In this document: piece by piece, positions 45,350-53,193 of the stretch | How the letters are laid out: every line of letters begins with the position of its first letter | Numbering within the stretch: position 1 is the stretch's first letter | Origin: Serratia oryzae | GTDB lineage: Bacteria > Pseudomonadota > Gammaproteobacteria > Enterobacterales > Enterobacteriaceae | NCBI RefSeq assembly: GCF_001976145.1 | Contig: NZ_MOXD01000005.1 | Span: forward strand, 248,001-312,000 | Direction: 5' to 3' | Length of the DNA: 64,000 nt | The notes under the pieces: generated by a model | What the model was told of the DNA's origin: nothing | The model's database searches: none | What the model saw: the letters and a program-made list of their open reading frames with translations, nothing else | Position numbers and translations under genes: made by a program

Positions 45350-45353
45350 ACGA

Positions 45354-45743
45354 CTATTGCCTTTCACGCTGGCAAAATCGCTGTAGGGCATGTACGGCAA
45401 CACGCATAAACAAATACAGCATGGCACCAAAGGCGCACCAGAATACCGCACTGACGCTATACGCCAGTTCCTGCCAATATGAGTAACCGGGCATCAACCA
45501 GAAATAGCGGATAAAAAAACACAGTGGCACTGCATACAAGGCACCAAGCAGTGGGCACAAAATACGTTTTTTACTCGAAAGATGGCTGGCGATGACACCG
45601 GGGATCACAAACAGCAGCAGACCCGTTTCCCCACTGTTAGCCGTTCCTGCCCCATTAAAAACCCCGCCCTTCTGGGCTAAAAAAATCAGGCTGAACAGCA
45701 GGAAACTGCTGAGAATACCGACCCAGTAGCGATAGTTCGCCAT
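45354..45743 (-). CDS. ybjM: Inner membrane protein YbjM
   Basis: 129 residues from MANYRYWVGILSSFLLFSLI with about four hydrophobic helices. An upstream in-frame start would add 10 residues. Size, topology and position beside grxA match E. coli YbjM. Function unknown. Confidence 0.85.
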   Translation of the reverse strand: MANYRYWVGILSSFLLFSLIFLAQKGGVFNGAGTANSGETGLLLFVIPGVIASHLSSKKRILCPLLGALYAVPLCFFIRYFWLMPGYSYWQELAYSVSAVFWCAFGAMLYLFMRVAVHALQRFCQRERQ

Positions 45744-46071
45744 TGTGCTTCTCCCCTTTAGCGATGTGACCACTGACTACACCGTAAAAACAGCCTTGCC
45801 ACCGATGTGGTGATGCGTAGCCAATCTGGCAACGCTGACTGAACTTTTCCTTGGCTAAAAGAGGGTTAAAGATATCGATGGAGCACTTGGGCAGCTTTAT
45901 GCTGGCTGTCGCGCACCAGAGCGACTAGAATAAGCGCCGCTGAGCGACGGTTTAATTGCCTTCCGTTGGCTAGCTGTTTCTATAAGTTTTTATCCATATA
46001 TTCTATGGATAAATTTATATCTTATAGTTTTATACATCAAGAATTTACTGGTAAACAATAAGTTATCCTAC
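45744..46071. other. Intergenic region between ybjM and ybjL
   Basis: 328 bp divergent promoter region. The ybjL-proximal 100 bp are very AT-rich and contain the nested inverted repeat at 45980-46027. Nothing else was recognised. Confidence 0.5.
45980..46027. repeat. Nested inverted repeats upstream of ybjL
   Basis: The inner perfect arms TTTATCCATA / TATGGATAAA (45989-45998 and 46004-46013) flank a 5-base loop. Outer arms CTATAAG / CTTATAG (45980-45986 and 46021-46027) enclose them. It ends 44 bp before the ybjL start, so it could be an operator or leader hairpin. Confidence 0.6.
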
Positions 46072-47760
46072 GTGAACATAAACGTCGCTAGTTTGTTAAA
46101 CGGTAACTACATCCTGTTACTGTTTGTGGTACTCGCCCTGGGGCTCTGCCTCGGAAAACTCCGCCTGGGTTCAATTCAACTCGGTAATTCTATTGGTGTT
46201 TTAGTGGTATCACTGCTCCTCGGCCAGCAACATTTCGCTATTAACACCGAAGCGTTGAATCTCGGTTTTATGCTATTTATTTTTTGCGTTGGCGTTGAAG
46301 CTGGCCCGAACTTTTTTTCGATTTTTTTCCGCGACGGCAAAAACTACTTCATGCTGGCGTTGGTCATGGTCGGCTCGGCGATGGTGATCGCCATCGGCCT
46401 TGGCAAACTGTTCCATTGGGATATCGGCCTGACTGCGGGGATGCTCGCCGGTTCCATGACCTCTACCCCCGTGTTGGTAGGAGCTGGCGATACGCTGCGT
46501 AATACCATTACCAATGGCCCGGCCTTGCTGGCGGCCCAGGATCATCTGAGCCTGGGTTATGCCCTGACTTACCTGATCGGCCTGGTGAGCCTGATTTTTG
46601 GTGCACGCTACCTGCCAAAATTGCAGCATCAGGATCTGCCAACCTCCGCCCAGCAGATTGCCCGCGAGCGCGGCCTGGATACCGACAGCCAGCGTAAAGT
46701 CTACCTGCCGGTGATCCGTGCTTATCGCGTGGGTCAGGAACTGGTTGCCTGGGCAGACGGCAAGAATCTGCGTGAGCTTGGCATTTACCGGCAAACTGGC
46801 TGCTACATTGAGCGCATTCGCCGCAACGGTATTCTGGCCAACCCAGACGGCGATGCCGTACTGCAGGTCGGGGACGAAATCTCGCTGGTGGGCTACCCCG
46901 ATGCCCATGCACGCCTTGATCCCAGCTTCCGTAACGGTAAAGAAGTGTTCGACCGCGATCTGCTGGATATGCGCATCGTGACCGAAGAGATTGTGGTTAA
47001 AAACAGCAATGCCGTAGGCAAACGCCTGAGCCAGTTGAAACTGACCGATCATGGCTGCTTCCTGAACCGCGTGATCCGTAGCCAGATTGAAATGCCGATT
47101 GATGACAGCATTGTGCTGAATAAAGGTGACGTATTGCAGGTCAGCGGCGATGCGCGCCGGGTGAAAAGCGTGGCAGAGAAAATTGGCTTTATCTCCATTC
47201 ACAGCCAGGTCACCGATCTGTTGGCATTCTGCGCCTTCTTTATTATCGGCTTGCTGATTGGGCAGATCACCATTCAGTTCAGCAACTTCTCATTCGGTAT
47301 CGGTAACGCCGCCGGTCTATTGATGTCTGGTATCATGCTTGGCTTCCTGCGTGCCAACCATCCCACGTTCGGCTATATCCCACAGGGTGCGCTCAACATG
47401 GTGAAAGAGTTTGGCCTGATGGTATTTATGGCGGGCGTTGGCCTGAGTGCTGGCGCAGGCATTGGTAACAGCCTGGGGGCGGTGGGCGGCCAGATGCTGA
47501 TCGCTGGCTTGATCGTCAGCCTGGTGCCGGTAATCATCTGCTTCCTGTTTGGTGCTTACGTGTTACGGATGAACCGTGCTCTGCTATTCGGTGCCATCAT
47601 GGGTGCGCGAACCTGTGCTCCGGCGATGGAGATCATCAGTGATACCGCACGTAGCAATATCCCTGCGCTGGGGTATGCCGGCACCTACGCTATCGCTAAC
47701 GTCTTGTTAACATTGGCAGGTTCACTCATTGTCGTGATATGGCCAGGAATATGGGGATGA
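46072..47760 (+). CDS. ybjL: AspT/YidE/YbjL family antiporter-like protein
   Basis: Inner-membrane transporter of the aspartate:alanine antiporter family; substrate unknown. 562 residues starting at a GTG codon (family start [18 protein letters not shown]). TM bundles at about 5-185 and 390-562 flank two RCK_C/TrkA_C cytoplasmic domains (about 210-380). It matches E. coli YbjL closely throughout. Confidence 0.96.
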   Translation: MNINVASLLNGNYILLLFVVLALGLCLGKLRLGSIQLGNSIGVLVVSLLLGQQHFAINTEALNLGFMLFIFCVGVEAGPNFFSIFFRDGKNYFMLALVMVGSAMVIAIGLGKLFHWDIGLTAGMLAGSMTSTPVLVGAGDTLRNTITNGPALLAAQDHLSLGYALTYLIGLVSLIFGARYLPKLQHQDLPTSAQQIARERGLDTDSQRKVYLPVIRAYRVGQELVAWADGKNLRELGIYRQTGCYIERIRRNGILANPDGDAVLQVGDEISLVGYPDAHARLDPSFRNGKEVFDRDLLDMRIVTEEIVVKNSNAVGKRLSQLKLTDHGCFLNRVIRSQIEMPIDDSIVLNKGDVLQVSGDARRVKSVAEKIGFISIHSQVTDLLAFCAFFIIGLLIGQITIQFSNFSFGIGNAAGLLMSGIMLGFLRANHPTFGYIPQGALNMVKEFGLMVFMAGVGLSAGAGIGNSLGAVGGQMLIAGLIVSLVPVIICFLFGAYVLRMNRALLFGAIMGARTCAPAMEIISDTARSNIPALGYAGTYAIANVLLTLAGSLIVVIWPGIWG

Positions 47761-47820
47761 CCTATCAGCAAAAGGAATAATTCAGAGGCAAAATATTTTT
47801 GATTTTTTTATCGACAGCCA

Positions 47821-47847
47821 GAACTTTTCAAGTTGCCGACAGTCTGA
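47821..47847 (+). promoter_or_regulatory. Sigma-E promoter of rybB
   Basis: -35 GAACTT (47821-47826) and -10 TCTGA (47843-47847) with 16 bp between them, 6 bp before the expected RybB 5' end. Both elements are exact to the sigma-E consensus. Confidence 0.9.
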
Positions 47848-47853
47848 ATTAGT

Positions 47854-47935
47854 GCCACTGCTTTTCTTTGATGTCCCCAATTTGTGGAGCCCGTTAGTCC
47901 CGCCGTTTTAGGTTCAAGACTAGCGGGTTTTTTGT
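47854..47935 (+). ncRNA. rybB: RybB small regulatory RNA
   Basis: Hfq-dependent sRNA made in response to envelope stress that represses many outer-membrane protein mRNAs. The 5' seed GCCACTGCTTTTCTTT is identical to E. coli RybB. A first hairpin (GTCCCCAATTTGTGGAG region) and the terminator hairpin CCCGTTAGTC / GACTAGCGGG with the TTTTTTGTT tail follow. The terminator arms carry compensated differences from E. coli. It lies 93 bp after ybjL on the same strand, as in E. coli. Confidence 0.95.
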
Positions 47936-48196
47936 TGCCTGAATTTTAGTGCCATTTAAAACAATCACTTACAATGCAATGAATTACCTGATGGCGACGA
48001 AATGGCGGCGCATTTTTTATGGGCGAAAAAAAACCTGCTTTCGCAGGCTTCTTTCAGATCCACAGCGTTCCCTGGTTTTCCCTGGTTGGATGTGGCGGCA
48101 CAGTATCAATTTTTCCAGGGGTAACGATCTGGCGCTGGATAGACAACTATGCTGACACTGAGGGTGCAGAATAAAAGGATCGCAAGAGGATCCTTT
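47936..48196. other. Junction region between rybB and the accessory cassette
   Basis: About 260 bp with no gene. It contains a minus-strand hairpin CCTGC-GAAA-GCAGG followed by eight T (about 48027-48046), a short repeat CCCTGGTTTT / CCCTGGTTGG near 48068, and the terminator at 48173. An attachment-site core or integrase gene was not found. Confidence 0.5.
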
Positions 48197-48197
48197 T
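48173..48197. terminator. Terminator of the PAAR cassette
   Basis: Stem AAAAGGATC / GATCCTTTT with a 7-nt loop and T/A tracts on both outer sides. It lies at the downstream end of the minus-strand cassette. Confidence 0.8.
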
Positions 48198-48313
48198 TAT
48201 TTTGTAGCCTTCTTGCCATCAGCAATTTCTTGATGCAACAAGATGATAATGATTCTGAATAAGTAACTAACAAGAAAAAAATAACCAGCTATAGCACCCT
48301 CACCGTATGTTTG
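48197..48313 (-). pseudogene. Membrane-protein C-terminal fragment downstream of the immunity candidate
   Basis: A 38-codon open stretch bounded by stops with no usable start. It encodes one hydrophobic helix (IAGYFFLVSYLFRIIIILL) and a charged tail ending DGKKATK, followed at once by the terminator. An ATGA overlap with the end of the preceding gene gives M-I-T-stop in another frame. This looks like a decayed third gene, perhaps a second immunity protein. Confidence 0.35.
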
Positions 48314-48326
48314 CTAACCTAGGTTA

Positions 48327-48602
48327 TCATCTTACTTTCTTGAATATAATTAAAATTAACGAAACACAAATCAAAAAGCCAAAAATGGCAGCTTTAAGAA
48401 CATTGTCAGTAGCTTTTACAACTGAATCAATTGCCTGGAAATATTCATTTAGAGGTATTGGCCCAGAAAGTTGCATGCTTTGATTCTCGTAGAAAGCGGA
48501 AAATGAAAGTGATGCTACCGCCAACCCAAGAAAGTAACCAAGCGAAACAACGCCAATCAAACTCCAACGGAGTATAAACTTTTTTTTATTTATCAATGTC
48601 AT
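48327..48602 (-). CDS. Small two-helix membrane protein, candidate immunity protein
   Basis: 91 residues from MTLINKKKFILRW; the ATG has AGGTGG five bases upstream and overlaps the end of the preceding effector-like gene by 17 nt. TM helices at about 11-33 and 68-87 flank a loop of about 35 residues (FYENQSMQLSGPIPLNEYF) that would face the periplasm. No family is recognised. Overlap with a PAAR-toxin-like gene and the topology suggest it protects against that protein; this is inference. An alternative GTG start lies 3 codons earlier. Confidence 0.6.
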   Translation of the reverse strand: MTLINKKKFILRWSLIGVVSLGYFLGLAVASLSFSAFYENQSMQLSGPIPLNEYFQAIDSVVKATDNVLKAAIFGFLICVSLILIIFKKVR

Positions 48603-49728
48603 AAGAACCACCTAAAGAACCACCAAAAGTTCCACCTGAATAAGGAGATAAAGAATTCCCCATAGCTGCACCTCCTGCTGCGACCTCTTGAATTTGTGTT
48701 CCCATAGACGGGTCTAATAGACTCAGGTTGTCAATGTTGGGATATTGCTCTTTAAATTTTTTTGTTACCTCTACAATATACATTGAAGAGAGATCAGAAC
48801 TTTTAGCGATGAGGTATCGCTGCAATGATATAGGAACGGTAAAGTCTTCTTCGCCCTTAATTATCGGGAGCTTTGTCGTGATTGGAACATGGCTGATTTC
48901 AAACATTTTTGAGCCAGCAGCCTTAATACCCTCTATAGATCGAGTTGTACAGTTGTTACCTGTTACATCATACTTATCGATAGTACGTCCTCTTCTCTTC
49001 GTTATTTCTTTCATTTCAGGGGTTTGTATCGCTGGCTTTCCTGAGCTCCATAGTTTTTCAAAGAAATCTCGCGTTTGCTTCAAATTTGCATCATCGATCT
49101 GAAAAACCCGAGCGCCCAAACGATATAGCTCAAAACGATAATAACCTCTTGCGTCCTCATCTTTTAAAAAATTGAGGATACCATCACCCGTCAAATCAGC
49201 TGGCCCTGTTCGCCCGTAGCGTCCATAGGTGTAAAGATAAATAGTGTTATTCTCGTGAACAGAAACAAAAGAGTGCCCAGCACCTGTAGTCTCTGTCCAT
49301 ATGTAGACCCCATTCAACAATGGGTTATCTTCAGGTCTACATGTTCCAATAACTAGGCTTTCTTGTTTCACTTTTTTAGCCGACTGTCCGTACTGCTGTG
49401 ATTCCGGCGAGGAGACCGTAGTATCCGAGGCCGAACTAGCAGTGACTGAACTCAGCTCATAACTATGCGTCAGCATCGACGGAATAAAGCGCGCTTTACA
49501 CGGGCAACTGCTAAAGCTATCCAGCGAACCAGCATACTTACGTCCCCGAAGACTATCGTTACCAACGTGTCCCACAATGACGTACATCCCTGGATGTACA
49601 CCACAGGTCACGCGGTCACTTTCACGGGCTGTCGCTTTCCTGAATATCGTTTCAGTAATATCGCCTTCGGTGATAATACCACCGCAGGTCGTTTTATCCC
49701 CGCACACCAGATAATAGCCTTTCGCCAT
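48586..49728 (-). CDS. PAAR-domain protein with permuted papain-like domain, candidate T6SS effector
   Basis: 380 residues. Residues 1-85 are a PAAR-family domain (GYYLVCGDKTTCGG start, AGSLDSFSSCPCKARFIPS end), which caps the VgrG spike in type VI secretion. A Ser/Thr-rich linker (about 90-120) follows. Residues 125-320 contain GAGHSFV with His152 and GNNCTTRS with Cys260. His before Cys is the order of circularly permuted NlpC/P60 or DUF4105-like papain-fold hydrolases (amidases, peptidases, deacylases). A Gly/Ser-rich tail ends the protein. The ATG shares one base with the upstream PAAR gene stop (TAATG). The coding sequence is AT-rich against its neighbours, suggesting transfer. Target unknown. 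Confidence 0.7.
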   Translation of the reverse strand: MAKGYYLVCGDKTTCGGIITEGDITETIFRKATARESDRVTCGVHPGMYVIVGHVGNDSLRGRKYAGSLDSFSSCPCKARFIPSMLTHSYELSSVTASSASDTTVSSPESQQYGQSAKKVKQESLVIGTCRPEDNPLLNGVYIWTETTGAGHSFVSVHENNTIYLYTYGRYGRTGPADLTGDGILNFLKDEDARGYYRFELYRLGARVFQIDDANLKQTRDFFEKLWSSGKPAIQTPEMKEITKRRGRTIDKYDVTGNNCTTRSIEGIKAAGSKMFEISHVPITTKLPIIKGEEDFTVPISLQRYLIAKSSDLSSMYIVEVTKKFKEQYPNIDNLSLLDPSMGTQIQEVAAGGAAMGNSLSPYSGGTFGGSLGGSYDIDK

Positions 49729-50135
49729 TACTTCATTCCCCACATCCGAACCATGAAACCCTCTGGAAGTTGGTCAGTTTCACGGTAACAATGCATCTGC
49801 GAACCCTGCGGAGTACTGATAATTTCATCGCCATTATCAAGTTCACTCCCCACAAGAGCAACTGGCAGCCCTTCGATCATATGAGCAAAACCTGCGCCTG
49901 AAATAATGCGTGCCGTTGAACCATCTGGATAGATTACCTCATCCCCAACACGCGCTACGGCGTATCCTGCAGCCCACCTGAACTCATAGGTAACAGCCCT
50001 AATTTCGCCCCCCCTGACGGGTACGACTGCCAACCGTAGCTGTTCTGAATATTTTAACTACAGGTATGACGAGTTAGGATCATTGAAAGTGGCTAACACA
50101 TCAGGAGTCAGTTCGTTGTTGTACTGCGTATCCAT
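49728..50135 (-). pseudogene. PAAR-domain gene interrupted by an in-frame amber codon
   Basis: From ATG 50135 (AAGGAA five bases upstream) the frame reads MDTQYNNELTPDVLATFNDP to Tyr-Leu, then TAG (50060-50058). It then continues in the same frame for 109 codons to the TAA at 49728. The downstream part has a clear PAAR pattern (VARVGDEVIYPDGSTARI, SGAGFAHMIEGLPVALVGS, NGDEIISTPQGSQ). Translation could restart at TTG 50033, giving 101 residues. It is immediately upstream of, and overlaps, the PAAR effector-like gene. Confidence 0.65.
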
Positions 50136-50196
50136 GCAATTCCTTGTGCTAAGAATAGGTAAAATTTCTTCTCATAATACTCAAGATATTATGATG

Positions 50197-50228
50197 AATG
50201 GAACGCACTCATATAATGCCGTTCCATT
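50197..50228. repeat. Inverted repeat upstream of the PAAR cassette
   Basis: Perfect 9-bp arms AATGGAACG / CGTTCCATT with a 14-nt loop, between the phage S gene remnant and the PAAR genes. It may act as the phage gene terminator or a promoter-region operator. Confidence 0.5.
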
Positions 50229-50267
50229 TATCACGAGTTATGAGCCAAAATTGGCAGGTGTAACTAT

Positions 50268-50711
50268 TTAGAGTTGATAATTAAGAATAATATTCTCTAT
50301 CATTGCAATGTCCTTATAGCCAATCCTTAGCAACGGCCTTTCCTCATACTTCACTTCAGGACTACGCACAGAAGGCCGATCCCGCAGGCCATAATGATGC
50401 ACCTCGGCCATGCGCTTCACCCGCCCGACAAACTCCACCACGGCGGCATCGCTGCTGCCACTGGCTTTCATATAGCGGGCGGTGCGCAGCTTAGTGAACA
50501 TCGCCCGCTTGATGTGGCCTTTCTTGTTTCTCAGTGTGGCCTTGCGTGGCGCATAAGGCGTGCCGTCCGGGGCCTGTTGGCGCTTGATATTCTGCTGCTG
50601 ACTGGCGCGCAGGCGCTTGGCAATGGTCACGGCCAATGCCTTGCGCGATTGTGGCGACAATTTGCTAATCAACCCCGCCAGCCGGGTGTCAAAGGGTTTC
50701 AGCTCATTTAT
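50268..50711 (-). pseudogene. P2-like phage tail completion protein S, start codon lost
   Basis: Homologue of P2 gpS (virion morphogenesis family). The family-like N-terminus NELKPFDTRLAGLISKL is open, but the codon before it is ATA at 50711 where an ATG would be expected. The only usual start is an internal TTG at 50672, giving 134 residues. The middle (FTKLRTARYMKASG, VEFVGRVKRMAEVHHYGLRDR) and the C-terminus (ERPLLRIGY..IENIILNYQL) look complete. Adjacent to gpR in the P2 order. Confidence 0.65.
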
Positions 50712-51162
50712 GCCATCTACTCACTAACTCACCGTGGACATAGAGCTGCATCGGGCGGGTGACGTTCTCCGGCAACGGCGGTTCCGGCAGGTGGTCAACG
50801 AGCAGTGCCCCAGCCTGTTCTTTCACTATCACCCGCTCAGTCAGTTGCAGATTAATGCTGATATCAAACGAACCGTCGTTGTTGATATCAGCTTCGAAAG
50901 TGTAACCGGTGCGCCGCTTTTCTTCGGTTGCCATAATGTCCGGCTGGTGCTCACACAACCACGCCAGGATGGGCACGATGATAAAATCCATGTCCCCGGT
51001 GTAATCCGTAATCAGCAGGTTCAGCCGAAACTGGTATTCAAACGAAAGTGAGTTTGCCAACGTGGACGCAATGCGCTCGCTGTCGGTAAACAGGCGCAGG
51101 TCCTCCGGGTGGCGTTGCAGCCAGGGCAGTGACTCAGTCAGGGCGGTGCGCAACTGTTGGTG
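50704..51162 (-). pseudogene. P2-like phage tail completion protein R, truncated at the N-terminus
   Basis: Homologue of P2 gpR: LANSLSFEYQFRLNLLITDY, IVPILAWLCEHQPDIM, GYTFEADINNDGSFDISINL, LTERVIVKEQ and HLPEPPLPEN are family blocks. The frame is closed by a TAA just upstream of Ile-His-Gln-Gln-Leu-Arg, so about six N-terminal residues and the ATG are missing; a TTG at 51153 is the first usual start. The sequence changes abruptly to AT-rich DNA there, marking the edge of the phage remnant. Confidence 0.65.
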
Positions 51163-51210
51163 GATTTATAAAAATACGTTATAAATTAATAAATATAAAA
51201 GGATCCTCAA

Positions 51211-51630
51211 ATGTCAGCACAGGCTATGATTGATCGCTTAACGGAAAAATACCCAAACGCTATCTCCTGGGCATTTGGCGACTCACCGGAACTTGCCGAT
51301 GAACTTGTGGCCTTGGTCATGCAAGGGGGAAAAACGGCAACCTGTGGTTCTCTGCACGCCTTTGAGCAGGAAGAAGTTTCCCCTTCAGTCGGTGGCTACA
51401 GCATCATTCTGAGCGGAGAAGGTCAACCGGTTTGCGTGATTAGAACTCTCGCTCTCCGTCTTGTGCGATTTTCCGAGGTGAGTGAAGAACAAGCCAGAAA
51501 AGAAGGTGAAGGCGACTTAAGCCTGGAATATTGGAGAACCGAGCATCAGGCCTTTTTCGAACGTGAAGGCACCTTCGCTGAAAATATGGAACTGGTGTTT
51601 GAAGAGTTTCAGCTTCTCGAAGTTCTATAA
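51211..51630 (+). CDS. ASCH-domain protein
   Basis: 139 residues of the ASCH fold (RNA/nucleotide-binding PUA-like): WAFGDSPELADELVALV, GGKTATCGSLHAFE, VGGYSIILSGEGQPVCVIRT and the C-terminal EYWRTEHQAFFERE are typical of the DUF437 type. Some relatives act as small amidohydrolases on acetylated nucleosides; the role here is unknown. RBS AAAGGA. It begins about 50 bp past the phage remnant edge, in AT-rich surroundings. Confidence 0.85.
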   Translation: MSAQAMIDRLTEKYPNAISWAFGDSPELADELVALVMQGGKTATCGSLHAFEQEEVSPSVGGYSIILSGEGQPVCVIRTLALRLVRFSEVSEEQARKEGEGDLSLEYWRTEHQAFFEREGTFAENMELVFEEFQLLEVL

Positions 51631-51688
51631 TTTAGCGTTAATCGCAACGATGCAGACTCCCCCACTAACGCTCTATTGCTCAGCAAAA

Positions 51689-51720
51689 AAATCAGCCCAT
51701 CGAAACCGACAGGCTGATTT
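51689..51720 (-). terminator. Terminator of eco
   Basis: AAATCAGCC / GGCTGATTT stem (9 bp) with a run of seven T on the minus strand, 24 bp past the ecotin stop. It also lies after the ASCH gene on the other strand. Confidence 0.85.
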
Positions 51721-51743
51721 AATACTGAGCAAACGCCTGAGGT

Positions 51744-52259
51744 TTATTTCACCACCGCCCGCCCGATAGTCTCGCTAGCGGACCAGATGCGATAACGGAC
51801 TTCAACGTCTTTCGGGACATAAACCACGATCGGTAGCCTGCTGTTATAACGCTGCATCGCAGCATCTCCCAAATTAGCCGCGACGAACTCTGGCCGTTTG
51901 CCGCCATCCGGGCAGGCCATCATGGTGGATGCCGGTGCCGAGAGCTTAGCCAGTACAAAGTAGTCATAGCCCCAACCGGCCAGCGTTCTGCTTTCTAAAT
52001 TGCCGCCCATCATATGTCGGTTACAGTCCACTTCCAGCGTTTTACCGATCAGCAACTCTACTTTGAAGTTCTCTTCATTTTCCTGTTTAGGCAAATAAAT
52101 GACCTGGCGGCTCATCCCCTTCTCTGCTTTTGGGAATGGTGCGACTTTTTCTAGCGGTTGCTGGCTAAGATCGCCATTTTCAACGGCCATTGATGCGGCA
52201 ACGGCGCTGGTCGAAGCTGCCATCAGCAGGCTGGTAAAGACGAAGGAAAACTTATTCAT
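51744..52259 (-). CDS. eco: Ecotin, periplasmic serine protease inhibitor
   Basis: Dimeric inhibitor of trypsin-fold proteases such as neutrophil elastase, protecting Gram-negative cells. 171 residues with a signal peptide ([22 protein letters not shown]). The reactive loop is [13 protein letters not shown] with P1 Met114 (precursor numbering), and Cys79 and Cys116 form the conserved disulfide. The C-terminus [18 protein letters not shown] matches the dimer strand. An upstream in-frame start is less likely. Confidence 0.96.
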   Translation of the reverse strand: MNKFSFVFTSLLMAASTSAVAASMAVENGDLSQQPLEKVAPFPKAEKGMSRQVIYLPKQENEENFKVELLIGKTLEVDCNRHMMGGNLESRTLAGWGYDYFVLAKLSAPASTMMACPDGGKRPEFVAANLGDAAMQRYNSRLPIVVYVPKDVEVRYRIWSASETIGRAVVK

Positions 52260-52378
52260 TTTTTTATCCCTATGATTCATCTGATGATATCGGGGTACGT
52301 TAGCACAATGTATAAAAATTGATTATAGGTTAAATCCAGATGTTCTCCCATTTTTGCCCGGCTCTCACCACACAACCC

Positions 52379-52395
52379 ATTAAGGTTTTCTTAAG
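52379..52395 (+). promoter_or_regulatory. PmrA-box-like direct repeat
   Basis: ATTAAG-GTTTT-CTTAAG fits the PmrA (BasR) consensus YTTAAK-N5-YTTAAK with one mismatch, 37 bp before the PAP2 gene start. A TACAGT -10-like element follows about 10 bp later. E. coli ybjG is PmrA-regulated. Confidence 0.6.
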
Positions 52396-52431
52396 ACGGA
52401 ATAATTACAGTATTGTTATTCATTACCGCAA

Positions 52432-53190
52432 ATGAGCCATCACGTGAACTCGTCGCCTCCTTCAGAACCTTCATTAAATCAATCCTCAACAGCCATGCAA
52501 ATTAAGACCGATGTTCTTTACACTCTGCCAACATCCTTTTACCGTTGGCAGGTTTTGGGCTTGCTCACGGCTGGGCTGTTATTTATCTGGCTGTCGCGCA
52601 ATGAACAGTTGGATTGGGCAATCAGTAATTACTGGTATGACGCCGCAAGCCAGCGCTTTCCTTGGCAGAACAACTACTGGCTGGATCTGATCAACCATCG
52701 TTTGCTGAAGATCGCTGTTATCACCAGCACTGTGCTGGCGCTTTTTTACGGCATTTATCGCCGCAATACGCGCCTGATCGTCACGATGCTATTGATTGGC
52801 GTCGGGCCCCTGGTCGTTGGCATATTGAAAGCGGTCAGTGCACATTCCTGCCCATGGGACCTGCTGGAATACGGCGGTAATGCGATGTCGTTCCCGCTGT
52901 TTGGCCCCACGCCCGCATTGCCAGGCCCGGGCCGCTGCTTCCCCGGAGGCCATGCCTCCAGCGGTTTTGCTCTGATGGCGCTGTTTTTTCTGTTTTATCC
53001 GCAACGCCCGCGCCTGGCTTACTGGTGCTGGTTGGGCGGCATCACCTGCGGCATGCTGATGGGTTTTGGTCAGATCATGCGTGGGGCACATTTTCTTTCC
53101 CATAACCTGTGGGCCGGGTGGTGGGTTTGGTTCGGCCAACTGGCTGTTTATTGGTGGGTTAGCGGTTATTTAAGCCGTAAGACGAGGTAA
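52432..53190 (+). CDS. PAP2-family membrane phosphatase
   Basis: 252 residues with about six TM helices and an intact PAP2 acid-phosphatase core: KAVSAHSCPWD (motif 1 region, variant of KxxxxxxRP), PGGHASSG (motif 2) and a C-terminal RGAHFLSHNLWAG (motif 3). It would act on lipid pyrophosphates or lipid A phosphates on the periplasmic face. The family resembles LpxT-type and similar phosphatases. It is 3 bp from ybjG, so cotranscribed. A start at 52495 is also possible. Confidence 0.85.
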   Translation: MSHHVNSSPPSEPSLNQSSTAMQIKTDVLYTLPTSFYRWQVLGLLTAGLLFIWLSRNEQLDWAISNYWYDAASQRFPWQNNYWLDLINHRLLKIAVITSTVLALFYGIYRRNTRLIVTMLLIGVGPLVVGILKAVSAHSCPWDLLEYGGNAMSFPLFGPTPALPGPGRCFPGGHASSGFALMALFFLFYPQRPRLAYWCWLGGITCGMLMGFGQIMRGAHFLSHNLWAGWWVWFGQLAVYWWVSGYLSRKTR

Positions 53191-53193
53191 TAT

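Noticed and set aside
46273-47202. 309-codon minus-strand frame inside ybjL
   Set aside because: Antisense shadow of a strongly conserved gene.
47949-48155. 68-codon plus-strand frame after rybB
   Set aside because: No RBS and no resemblance to any protein; it spans a minus-strand terminator-like hairpin.
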